DNA of 64,000 nt. Origin: Bombyx mori (taxonomy: Eukaryota; Arthropoda; Insecta; Lepidoptera; Bombycidae). Each line of letters begins with the position of its first letter. The first letter of the stretch is position 1. The notes under the pieces are model-generated. The model saw nothing but the letters and a program-made list of their open reading frames with translations. It was not told the origin of the DNA and ran no database searches. The translations under genes were made by a program, and so were the position numbers. The stretch is taken from contig NC_085108.1 of assembly GCF_030269925.1 (NCBI RefSeq), positions 2,418,001-2,482,000 of the forward strand, written 5' to 3'. Of this stretch, positions 55,095 to 64,000 are shown in pieces.

Positions 55095-55330
55095 ACTGGC
55101 GGTAGGACCTCTTGTGAGTCCGCGCGGGTAGGTACCACCACCATACCTATTTTTGCCGTGAAGCGTTTCGGTTTGAAGCGTGGGGCAGCCGTTGTAGCCA
55201 TACTTGAGACCTTAGAACTTATATCTCAAGGTGAGTGGCGCATTTACGTCGTAGTTGTCTATCGGCTCCAGTAACCACTTAACACCAGGTGGACTGTGAG
55301 CTCGTCTACCCATCTAAGCAATAAAAAATA
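55095..55330 (+). repeat. Bm1 SINE, 3' part
   Basis: Typical, with the 'CAGTAATG' piece deleted. Confidence 0.9.
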
Positions 55331-55679
55331 AAAACCTCTCCCCCACAGGTAAAGCCTCTGGATACTAGCCGTTTTAACCTTTAACCTCAAACATATTATT
55401 TCTTCACAGTAGATACGAAATCTCAACCAGAACTTGCCGATAAGCGATTCCAGTTTCCATCAAAAGAATTCCAAGCACAATTTTACTTTTTAAAAAATCC
55501 ACTCATTGATCCCTATTCTGTTGCTATGAAGTTAGATGGGCTTACGTCCATCTGGCCGTAAGAACAATTCATAGACATCACGTCAATGCTAAAAGACATT
55601 TTGAGACTAGTTGTCATATTATTGGTCCCTAAATCAATCTCATTAGTATCGAAGCGGATCTCCAAATCTCTTCTAATAT

Positions 55680-55990
55680 TTTTTTCCTACCTATGTTGAA
55701 AGCCTTGAGAGGCTATCTCAGCTTCACCCTAACGTGTGTAGGTGAGCTCACGGGGCTCCAACCGGAGTGTTGCTAGCACTGGCCCTAGCAAGAGCCGTGC
55801 TTCGCAGAATCTACCATCGGATCGGAAACGCGACCCACTGAGAAGATCCGGCGAGAAACTCAGTGTGCTGTGCCTATAGGTTAAGTCGAGTCCTTCGTCG
55901 TAAACGACGGGTTCGACGAGGACGGTGACCGGTGCTTGTGGTACTAAAGCACCGTTAATGGATCGGGAGGATCCGTAATGACGTGCTTTG
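55680..55990 (-). mobile_element. Jockey-type LINE (family B) 3' end
   Basis: Inverted 'TTTTTTCCTACCTATG' terminus, 3'UTR and last codons to 'CGTAATGACGTGC'. Confidence 0.85.
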
Positions 55991-56297
55991 GGCGCTTCTA
56001 TCAATGCACGATTATATCCAATCCCAATTCCCCGTAAACACTGATACATACCGTCAAAAATGAAGTATAAAAAACAGCGTTCTTTTTGATAGTACACTGC
56101 AGTAAAAAGGAGTACTTTAATACGAATGACGTAAGCATTCGTGATACCATTAATTTGATTACCAATAATGTTAATTCGAAATTCTCTAGAAATCTACGTC
56201 ACAGCCCCCTCCGAGACGGCCGGACCGATTATGTTTTCAGGACATCTTCAGATTGGCCCAGCCGGTGATCCTATTCAGTAACGCTCGGGACAAAGTC

Positions 56298-56698
56298 ATC
56301 GTGGCCTAAAGCAGAAGACGTCCGGTGCATTCGTATCTAGCGATGCAACGGTGTTTGAATCCCGCAGGCGGGTACCAATTTTTCTAATGAAATACGTACT
56401 TAACAAATGTTCACGATTGACTTCCACGGTGAAGGAATAACAGAGTGTAATAAAAATCAAACCCGCAAAATTATAATTTGCGTAATTACTGGTGGTAGGA
56501 TGTCTTGTGAGTCCGCATGGGTATGTACCACAACCCTGCCTATTTCTGCCGTGAAGTAGTAATGCGTTTCGGTTTGAAGGGTGAGGCAGCCGTTGTAACT
56601 ATACTGAGACCTTAGAACTTATATCTCAAGGGGCTCCAGTGACCGCTTAACACCAGGTGGGCCGTGAGCTCGTCCACCAACCTAAGCAATTAAAAAAA
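56298..56698 (+). repeat. Bm1 SINE, full length with 3' deletion
   Basis: Complete tRNA-like head ('GTTTGAATCCCGCAGGCGGG') and body. About 40 bp ('GTGGGTGGCGCATTTACG...') missing before the tail. Confidence 0.9.
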
Positions 56699-56748
56699 AA
56701 TAGACCGACCAGCCAAGCGGGCCAATAGTTAGAAACCTAACCAATAAT

Positions 56749-57254
56749 ATTACAAAGTATTTACTACCTCCATTTTGATTGGGATCAACTCCGGAGTTGA
56801 CTACAGTAGTACTTACATTCGCCACGGAACAATAGGTGATGTAAGCACACGTTACTTGGCAATACTCACACATTGCTGGTCACGTAGCGAATATGTTTCT
56901 CAATTTGAAGTATTTATTGCCTTTAATGTATTGCAATTATCACGTCGACTTATTCCAAGCTTTGGTCTACGCCTTATATTGTTCATGATAAGCTCTTCTG
57001 TCTGCCTCTCAACTGTTTTATATTTCATTCAAATCATGAACGTCTGCGGTGCCCGGCACAGCTATACACTTGTCTACCCGCTGGAGACCCCTTTCAAAGT
57101 TGGTTTCAAGAAAGACATGTCTAATGGAGGGCGTAAATTTTACAGGCTAATGGTGGCAAAAATGATTACCTTAAAACGCATCGGCGGTAAACGCAGTAGT
57201 CCCAGACGATCCGACTCTGATCTGTTTTATTATAAAGATTTATTTATTGCTTAG
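56749..57254 (+). other. Long open frame of unknown origin (about 168 codons)
   Basis: No stop from 56749 to the TAG at 57252-57254, in otherwise AT-rich DNA, between two Bm1 copies. It has one hydrophobic stretch ('LRLILFMISSSVCLSTVLYF') and a basic C-terminus ('RIGGKRSSPRRSDS') whose last residues come from Bm1. There is no good ATG at its start and no family match. It may be an exon or part of an unrecognised transposon. Confidence 0.25.
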
Positions 57255-57632
57255 GTAGATCACGAACTCATGGCCCACCCGGTGTTAAGTGGTTACCGGA
57301 GCCTATAGACATCTACAACGTAAATGCCGCCACCCACCTTGTAATATGAGTTCTAAGGTTTCAATATAGTACAACGTTCTTGGCTGTAAAGCTGACCTTG
57401 ATTACAAACTCGATCAGTTGAAGGTCCGCCCTACTGCTGGCATAACCTATAATTATAAGAACGGCGTGCTTAAGTGCTCTCAATGCGCAAGGAGTTTTGC
57501 CGCGAAGATAGGCTACATCATCATAGTACAACGGCTGCCCCACCCTTCAAACCGAAACGCATTACTGCTTCACGGCATAAATAGGCAGGGTGGTGATTCC
57601 TACCCGTGCGGACTCAAAAGACGTCCTAATAT
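57245..57632 (-). repeat. Bm1 SINE interrupted by a 146-bp insertion
   Basis: Inverted Bm1 3' part (57245-57376 and 57523-57632). The break carries an 11-bp repeat ATAGTACAACG on both sides. Confidence 0.85.
57377..57522 (+). mobile_element. Short retroposed insert in Bm1, finger-like coding remnant
   Basis: 146 bp bounded by the 11-bp target duplication. Its plus frame reads '...YKNGVLKCSQCARSFAAKIG' and ends in ATC repeats. The Cys pair resembles the zinc-knuckle C-terminus of some lepidopteran LINEs, so this is probably a very short 5'-truncated LINE copy. Confidence 0.5.
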
Positions 57633-58047
57633 CAGCAACGAATGTTTGGTATCATCATCTGAGCATGTCCACTGCCGAACAAAGGCCTATCCAATTGATC
57701 TCCAATGTGGTCAGTCCGTTGCCACTTGCATCCAAAGTGACCCAGCGATTTTCACTGGATTGAATGGCCGATGGACCTGAAAGATCCTCGAGCGGAGACC
57801 ACGTACCGGCAAGCGTGTCGGTCAAGAGTCACCTATCAGATGTTTGATATGCACTATTACACCAACATATTTATTGAGGCGTAGATATTTATTTTACCCG
57901 TGTCTACTAAACAGACAACAAAAAAATCAACAACAAAAGACAGTCAAAAAATAAATGTCTTAATTCTCTGCTCCAAACAGTTTTGTTTTTATTGAAATAA
58001 ATACATAAATATTATTCAACTAAAGTAACTTAAAATATCCACTAATT

Positions 58048-61000
58048 CTATTGCCCTTTGATTCCAATATTTCTTAACCCCGGCTTATAGCCTAAGCTTT
58101 TGGATATTAAACCTTCAGAGGCACTAAAAGCTCCGTTGGAACGTTTGTGATTAACTGCAGCCGATCCCGCATTTGAGAAGTCACTCAAAAGCACAGCATT
58201 TCCGCAAAACGGGGTATTCCCTCCAGCCGCAGCTCCTCCGTCAATTGATAAGCTCTCTGACAATATTGACAGGCCAGTTGGTGCTATTGGTGAAGCGCTT
58301 GTGACGGTCAGTCCTCCGCCTTTGGCAGCGGCTAAGCCCGATCCAGGAGTTATGACTGAGGCTGGACCCCCGATGCCAATACCAAAGCCACTATAATTAG
58401 GTGAAAGACGTTCTTTTGCAAATTTCCCTTCATGTCCTGGAGAAAAAGTACCGTGGCGCTGACACGATATTGCCTGTAACAAGATAAGGCAGTTTAAGGG
58501 TTTGTGGATAAATTACTGGTACAAGTGAGCAGAGAAGATAACGGTTTGTGGATGATGAGGTAGGGAACTTCAAAGACCTCTTGTGTTGGAAAAAATACAG
58601 AATTTGATTGCTTTGAAAAGAAAGGGTTTGGCCGATGACATAAGCCAGATTTGCATAAAAAAAAATATTGCTTACATGGCTGAATGAGCTTACAGCCCAC
58701 CATTAAGTGGTTACCAGAGCCCATAGACATCTACAAGGTAAATGACGTAACCCACCTTGAGATATGACTTCTAAGGTCTCAGTACAGTTACATATTTTTT
58801 TTGCTTACATACATTGCATACAATTTACCTCTAATTAGCAATAATAGGGGCCAATTTTTTTTATTTATTACCTTTGAAAGATTGTAAATGTTATCATTAC
58901 GGCTAACGCAATTAACGCCTCGTGTCTGCAGTTTTCAAATTAAATTAATTAACAATACAGATACATTAAAACGCAGGTGCGTATATTGTTGATAATATTA
59001 ACATAATAAGTCACGTTCGGCTGTATAAACGTTACGCAAACATTACGAATTTTATCGTTAACATATTATGATTACGGAGCAAATTATTAAGTAAAATAAC
59101 AAAAAAAAACAAAATGTGTGCAATTCACACGTGGTAGAAGTGAAACCTTCCAAAATTAAAATACAATTATCCTAAACGTCTTAAGTATATGTAAAATTTT
59201 GTCATTAGCAAATAATCGTAAGGTAGCGCCCTCTGTGAATTGATATTTTAATTTCACGTATATGTAATCCTAAATTAAAATTCACTACAAGAGCTTTCAT
59301 ACACACGTTAGTATTAAAAAATCTCACAGGTGGCGCTGTATTAAATTGTATGTATATTTCTGTCTCATTCTTTGCTGGCTTCATCCTACACATTTTTGTA
59401 TTTGTGTCTCTTACCTGTCGTTTTTTCCGTTGAATCCGGTTTGAAATCACAACGATTCGAAAGAAGTTTTCACTTAAAAAAAATTTTTTTTGACTTTTAT
59501 TGACCACTGTGTTTAAGGCGAGTTTTTTAACTTTCTCGATAGCGTAAAAGTTAGCTCATATTTGTATCGAATGGGATCGTTTGCGTACGTTTGCCGCTAG
59601 GGGCGCTGTTCCAACTGCATACAAAATTGGGTTAACTTTCACGCTGTCGAGAACGTTAAAAAACTCACACTAAGCACTCAGTTGCATTATAAGGTGCAAT
59701 TTTTGGGTCTATACCAGTCTTTGCAGGCGATACCGGGTCCCGACGTATGTGTTAAAAGATTCTTTTCCAAAGCATCTACTGCTGTCAATTTTTTTCCTTG
59801 CCTATTCTTTGGTAGCTTAAGAAGCTATTCCAGTTACGTCCGGGTGGGTAGATGAACTCACAGCCCACCTGGTGTTAAGTGGTTACTGGAGCCCATAGAC
59901 GTAAATGCACCACCCACCTTGAGATATAAGTTCTAAGGTCTCAAGTAATTTTTATAAATACCTGTGTTCTTTCGCTCAAAACGGGAGGCGACTATGTCCA
60001 GATTTCTATGGGCATGAGTCATATTCAAAAACGGTCCTTTGTGAGGTTTATCATGTGCCATACGCACTGCAAAGAATTCCGATCTTGCCTCGAAAAACCT
60101 CAAACGCACTGGCTTTGTACAAAAATTGTCCCGCAATTAACGTGCTAGATTACGACAGACTTCGCTCCGTCACGCCTAAAAACGTGCTGGGCCTTGTGAC
60201 CGAAGCTATGAAGCTATCCGCTCGTGAAATTTTAAAACAATACGACATTTTTACTTACTCGAAGAAGAAAACTTGATGGCAATTTAGAAAAGAAAACGCG
60301 ACTTAACGCAAATTCTTAACACGTGACATCATTCGTGACCAAAATAAGCTACACTTAAGATACAATAACTTAGTCACGTGTCAATAAAGTATTCAAATCG
60401 TTTTATTTGATTTTGAAATTATTTAAAATCTGAACATTTAATGCAATGCATTATATTATTGTGCAATACAATGCAATATAATACAACGCAAATGTAATGT
60501 TGAAGTCGTCGTGGCCTACAGGATAAGACGTCCGGTGCATTCGTGTGTAGCAATGCACCGGTGTTCGAATCCCGCAGGCGGGTACCAATTTTTCTAATGA
60601 AATACGTACTCAACAAATGTTCATGATTGACTTCCACGGTGAAGGAATAACATCGTGTAATAAAAATGAAATCCGCAAAATTATAATTTGCGTAATCACT
60701 GGTGGTAGGACCTCTTGGGAGTCCGCACGGGTAGGTACCACCACCCCACCTATTTCCGCTGTGAAGCAGTAATGCGTTTCGGTTCGAAGGGTGAGGTAAC
60801 CGTTGTAACTATACTGAAACCTTAGAACTTATATCTCAAGGTGGGTGGCGCATTTACGTGGTAGGTGTCTATGGGCTCCAGTAATCACTTAACACCAGGT
60901 GGGCTGTGAGCTCGTCCACCCATCTAAGCAATAAAAAATAAAAAAAAATGTTGGAACTAGTTAGTTTTAAAACTTTAGTCCCTTTTTGAATAAACAAAAT

Positions 61001-62410
61001 GTGCAGTTTTGTCTCGTTCCCAGCTTGGCTAGTGAACCATATTTTTTTCTTGTGGTTAAGGACATGAGAATATTCAGACACGAGTCAACACCGATCTATA
61101 TCTTAACATGGTAGAGGATATCTTTTACTATGACAAAAAAACCTCCTTTTTATTAAAGGATATTAAAAAAGACACGGTCCTTTTTTCATTTTAAGAACCT
61201 ATGTTATCAAACAATATACGCTTGGAGGGTTACGACAAAGGGAAGATAGACCGACGGTCCAAATGTTGTTGTTCGGAACTTGTATATATCTATCTATATT
61301 ATATATTATATATGTCGATATTGAAGCAACTGGGCATCAAAATCAGACTGTCTACTGTATGTCTGAAGCGGATCCTCGAATATTTTGGTCACATTGCGAG
61401 GAAAGACGGCGATAACCTGGAAAAACTTATGATCACAGGGAAAGTTGAAGGCAACAGATCTAGAGGCCGCAGCCAGACTCGTTGGTCCGATCAGATCCGC
61501 ACCGCTTTGGACAGTACAGTGTACAGCGCGCTGCATGACGCCGTGGACAGGGGAAAGTGGAAAAAGATCTTAAGATTGAAGCTCATGGGTGATGGTGGTC
61601 ACGACCCTCAGACATGAGGAACACGACTCGAGGAGGAGGAGGATTAGCTTATCTTGGAAAGGAATGGCGACGTCTGGTCAAACGCACCACCACCCGAAAA
61701 GGTGACCACGACCACTCTGCCAAGAGTGCAAACGGATGAGATGAGCTTATCTTAAAAATATTGTAAGCGAAATTCAGGCATCAATCAAATATCTTGTGTT
61801 GTATGATAGCCACCGTCACATATGTATTTCCATGATTGTCTCGCATGGTCTTATCACGGAATAAATGATAATACTTCTAGTAGCATGTGTTTACTTTAGC
61901 ATTACCGTTACTATTACTTAGTTAGTACAATTAAAATAACTAGAGGTCCCGCAGTAGTCCGAATTTCGACTATAATTAATTGGAATTGCAAGTTTGTACA
62001 CTATTATGATTGTATTTTATACTTCTATAATCACAAATTTCGCCAAGGCTACACTATAAAAAATATTAACAAAGACAAACAATATTTAATCTATTCTCAA
62101 TTTGACAACGGACGTCAAGAACAAAAGTTTGACAATAAATAGTATATGCATGCGTGTGTGCGTCAAATACATGATATGTAGTGTGTGTAATATTTTCTTT
62201 ATTGATTTAATGTATCTTTTATGCATTATTTAAAAAAAAAAAATTTAGCATTGTGCACTTCTTCTCTATATTCTCTATAAGTGTGGAAAATTTCATACTC
62301 CTCCGTCCACGCGATTTTCGTAAAATGGGATACAAAGTTTTTGCTTCACGTATTAATATATAGATATTTACCTGAACCGCCAGCAAAACCAATACGAAAC
62401 ACAGATACAT
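58048..62410 (-). CDS. Chorion-like secreted eggshell protein, two exons
   Basis: Exon 1 (62410-62372, 13 codons, MYLCFVLVLLAVQ) is a signal-peptide core ending at a GTAAAT donor, phase 0. Exon 2 (58473-58048) follows 'CTTGTTACAG' and runs to a stop; total 154 aa. Residues 64-133 carry the chorion core pattern: 'GGGLTVTSASPIAPTGLSIL', 'SES', 'GGAAAGGNTPFCGNAVL' and a late 'SNGAFSASEG', comparable with the SPIAPTGLSV...LPFLG...YGCGNGAV order of class A/B chorion proteins. The usual YGCGNG is degraded (NHKRSNG). Arms are Gly/Ala-rich but lack long GYG repeats. A TATATAAA (minus strand, 62465-62458) lies 48-55 bp above the ATG, and AATAAA at 57993-57988 about 55 bp past the stop. The 3.9-kb intron holds a Helitron, an RTE LINE, Bm1 and MITEs. 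The role would be in the follicle-cell-secreted eggshell; family call from motif order only. Confidence 0.65.
58662..58795 (-). repeat. Bm1 3' fragment
   Basis: Inverted tail and about 110 bp, with small deletions ('CCCACCATTAAGTGG'). Confidence 0.75.
59114..59476 (+). mobile_element. Family M1 element, copy 3
   Basis: Almost base-for-base the copy at 3091-3459 apart from a few substitutions and a short insertion ('TATGTA'). Ends as described there. Confidence 0.7.
59512..59673. mobile_element. About 160-bp MITE with 40-bp inverted ends
   Basis: Left 'GAGTTTTTTAACTTTCTCGA' and right 'TCGAGAACGTTAAAAAACTC' are inverse with few mismatches, extending to 'AAAGTTAGC' / 'GTTAACTTT'. The core has 'GCCGCTAGGGGCGC'. 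No coding. Confidence 0.7.
59848..59946 (-). repeat. Bm1 3' fragment
   Basis: 'GTGGGTAGATGAACTCACAG' to 'AAGGTCTCAAGTA', inverted, no T run. Confidence 0.75.
59947..60276 (+). other. Unrecognised open frame, possible exon or pseudogene fragment
   Basis: The frame is open from inside the Bm1 end to TGA at 60274-60276 (about 110 codons): 'LCEVYHVPYALQRIPILP', 'ALALYKNCPAINVLDYDRLR', 'EAMKLSAREILKQYDIFTYS'. The residue mix looks protein-like. There is no convincing ATG or splice acceptor; the Bm1 abuts it and may have displaced them. It lies on the opposite strand inside the intron of the chorion-like gene. Confidence 0.3.
60506..60942 (+). repeat. Bm1 SINE, full length
   Basis: Complete with tRNA-like head ('GGTGTTCGAATCCCGC'), body and A-rich tail. 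Near consensus. Confidence 0.93.
61325..61740 (+). mobile_element. RTE-type LINE 3' end
   Basis: An open frame to TGA at 61615-61617 encodes 'LGIKIRLSTVCLKRILEYFG', 'HIARKDGDNLEKLMITGKVE', 'GRSQTRWSDQIRTALDS' and ends 'GGHDPQT'. Then a 3'UTR with 'CGACCACTCTGCCAAGAGTG' and a GATGAG-type tail. 5' truncated, coding end intact. Confidence 0.88.
61940..62364 (-). mobile_element. Lep1-type Helitron next to a splice donor
   Basis: Full length, inverted: CTAG at 61940-61943, TC end at 62364-62363. Its 5' end lies 7 bp inside the intron, after the GTAAAT donor of the chorion-like gene. Confidence 0.9.
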
Positions 62411-62677
62411 CCTTAGAATCTAAAAATAAACTTCATTCATTAAAATTAATCTCTCAGTTTTATATAGATGCAATTTTAACGTAGGTTATTTCGTCATTCA
62501 CAATCAAAGACGATTCGATTGTGATTTTATTGTTTTAATATCGATACCGTGATACGGTTACATAATTCTGATAAAATTTTAAGCCGAACGATAATGCAAT
62601 CAATAGTACCTTTATATAAAAACCGTATCATTGATTCTAAGCGAATTATCAGTGTGGTTTCCTCTTTCACATTCAAC
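62411..62677. promoter_or_regulatory. Bidirectional promoter of a divergent chorion-like pair
   Basis: 267 bp between the two ATGs. Outward TATA boxes: TATATAAA at 62613-62620 (+) and at 62465-62458 (-). On the plus side an insect initiator ATCAGT (62648-62653) lies about 30 bp downstream of TATA. GATA-like sites (for example 62570) and ATCGATA (62540) lie between. No exact TCACGT, the classic chorion element, is seen; 'CCGTGAT' at 62548 is the nearest. The layout matches shared silkmoth chorion promoters. Confidence 0.65.
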
Positions 62678-63971
62678 ATGTCTTCCGTTATCAGACCATT
62701 CGTGGTTTTATTTTCAATTCATGTTAGTATTTTTCTTTTTATTATCTAAGATCTATTTAATGAGATTCTACGTCTCATCATGATTGACACTAGACAATGA
62801 TTAATTAATCGTCCGGTTTTGATATCGACTGTGACATTTGTAAGTGCGAAGCGCTTTTGGCGTGCATCCGACCGGTGTGGTAATTTTGAATATAATACAT
62901 TAGTAAAATCAATATAAAATTACTCGTTACACGTGGGGATTTTGTAAATGTCTGACAGTACGTGTAAAGGCTTTAAGATCATTAGTCATTCTCAAATAAA
63001 TTCAAAGGTATCCCAATTTTTTAAGTTTTGCAAGATAGAACAATGCCCTGATTGTAAATGATTACCGTCGCCCATGGAAACCGGTAAAACCAGGGTAACT
63101 AAGCTTCTTTGACGTCTTTGGAAGAAGATCTATTGCTAGAAGGATACACTGCTACGACTAAACAGCTTTTCAGATGGAACATAGCTGCGTGAAGGTACAA
63201 AAAAAAATTCCACTTCGATAACGAAGAATAATGACTCAAATATTCTAATAACTCATACGTTTTGGTAATGCATTATCGAAGTCAATTAACGTTTTGTGAA
63301 AAAGTTAATTGCATTTATCTATTTTATTACTCTCGAAGTTCCGTGTTTTTGCCATTCCGATAGATTTAAAATATTCAAGTTAATTAACTAATGATATTTT
63401 ATAATTAATTATTGTTCAGGGGCACGGATAAGTAAGTACATTAGACGGCTTTGTTGTTCAATGGATACTTTACTTTGGGTACACCTACAGAGACGATTGA
63501 TTGGACCTTTGGTTTCCTTCAAGGTGACCTTAGCTGACCAAGCTGTGTAGGAATAAAGGTTTCTAAAAATGCTATCTCCAAAGTCTACTTTAGCTGCAAG
63601 AACAGCGGGAGCGGATGAATCAAAAACGCAAATTCTCACAACAGTTACACCTAACTCATTACATTCATTTTCATTACACCAAAACCAATGTAATATCTGG
63701 ATTTAATTTTGTAGAGAATCGTAAATTCTACCAAAATTCCAATAGTCCCATTCCAAAAATTCATAAAAAGTATCCAAACCTTGTTTTTTATTTGAATTTT
63801 AGGTTGTCTTCGGCCAAGTTACCGGGCAAAGTCCAATAAACCCAATTGGTTTGGTTAACGGCCTTGGGTATGGTCTAACGAACGGTTTGGGTCACGGATA
63901 CACTAACGCTCTTTCTGGTGGGGGCCTTAATGGTGGACTAGGGGGATCCGGAATAATTGGATCCGGTATTG
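62678..63971 (+). CDS. Gly-rich secreted chorion-like protein, partial (runs off window)
   Basis: Exon 1 (62678-62722, 15 codons, MSSVIRPFVVLFSIH) is a signal-peptide core ending at GTTAGT, phase 0. Exon 2 (63803-63971) follows 'TTTGAATTTTAG' and encodes 'VVFGQVTGQSPINPIGLVNG' and then Gly/Leu/Asn repeats ('LGYGLTNGLGHGYTN', 'GGGLNGGLGGSG'). A GTGAGT donor after 63971 implies at least one more exon beyond 64000; otherwise the frame would stop at the TGA a few codons on. Three exons would be unusual for a chorion gene. Partner of the minus gene at 62410. Confidence 0.6.
62723..63802 (+). other. Intron of the Gly-rich gene
   Basis: AT-rich. Bases 63056-63105 ('GATTACCGTCGCCCATGG') are a scrap of the family A LINE 3'UTR. 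A 76-codon minus frame at 63409-63639 shows no recognisable family. Confidence 0.4.
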
Positions 63972-64000
63972 GTGAGTTTTTTTGTTGACAAAAGCTTGTA

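Noticed and set aside
63409..63639. 76-codon minus ORF in the intron of the Gly-rich gene
   Set aside because: It starts with a non-ATG codon, has no family match, and lies antisense within an intron; not enough to call.

Overview
This is AT-rich, intron-bearing, transposon-packed nuclear DNA from a lepidopteran, almost certainly a Bombyx silkworm. Three things point there. About 28 copies or pieces of a tRNA-headed SINE that I recognise as Bm1 are present. There are several copies of a TC...CTAG non-autonomous Helitron of the Lep1 type. Jockey/CR1-type and RTE-type LINE remnants sit everywhere between. Repeats appear to make up well over a third of the window, and many are nested. No database could be searched; every family name comes from recognising the sequence.

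Left part (1-31 kb): two conserved single-copy genes face each other tail to tail. Dihydrofolate reductase (+, four exons, 1223-4691, 185 aa) is complete. Ornithine decarboxylase antizyme (-, seven exons, 26617-8702, 261 aa) is complete, and its splice phases all agree. Reading it through requires the classic +1 programmed frameshift at UCC-UGA (15285-15290). Its introns hold many Bm1 copies, a Helitron, LINE ends and MITEs; intron 1 alone is 9.97 kb. From 26.6 to 34.7 kb I see mostly degraded LINEs, MITEs and Bm1, plus one CpG-rich patch with a small unrecognised ORF.

Right part (34.7-64 kb): four genes share one architecture, a very short first exon (13-16 codons) coding for most of a signal peptide, a phase-0 intron, then one main coding exon. 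They form two divergent (head-to-head) pairs. Pair 1 is a Lys/Asn/Ser-rich secreted protein (-, 43374 and 35426-34731) and a 96-aa Cys-rich secreted protein (+, 45326 and 50802-51044). Pair 2 is a 154-aa chorion-like protein (-, 62410 and 58473-58048) and a Gly-rich secreted protein that runs off the window (+, 62678 and 63803 onward). Pair 2 is separated by only 267 bp holding two outward-facing TATA boxes. This is the layout of silkmoth chorion (eggshell) genes, so I infer that the window lies in or beside an eggshell-type cluster that has been inflated by transposons. A tRNA-Glu(CTC) gene lies inside the intron of the Cys-rich gene.

A 3.7-kb LINE at 37.05-40.73 kb is the largest mobile element. 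It keeps its endonuclease and reverse transcriptase in a single frame broken by only two stop codons, and it is inserted into a Bm1.
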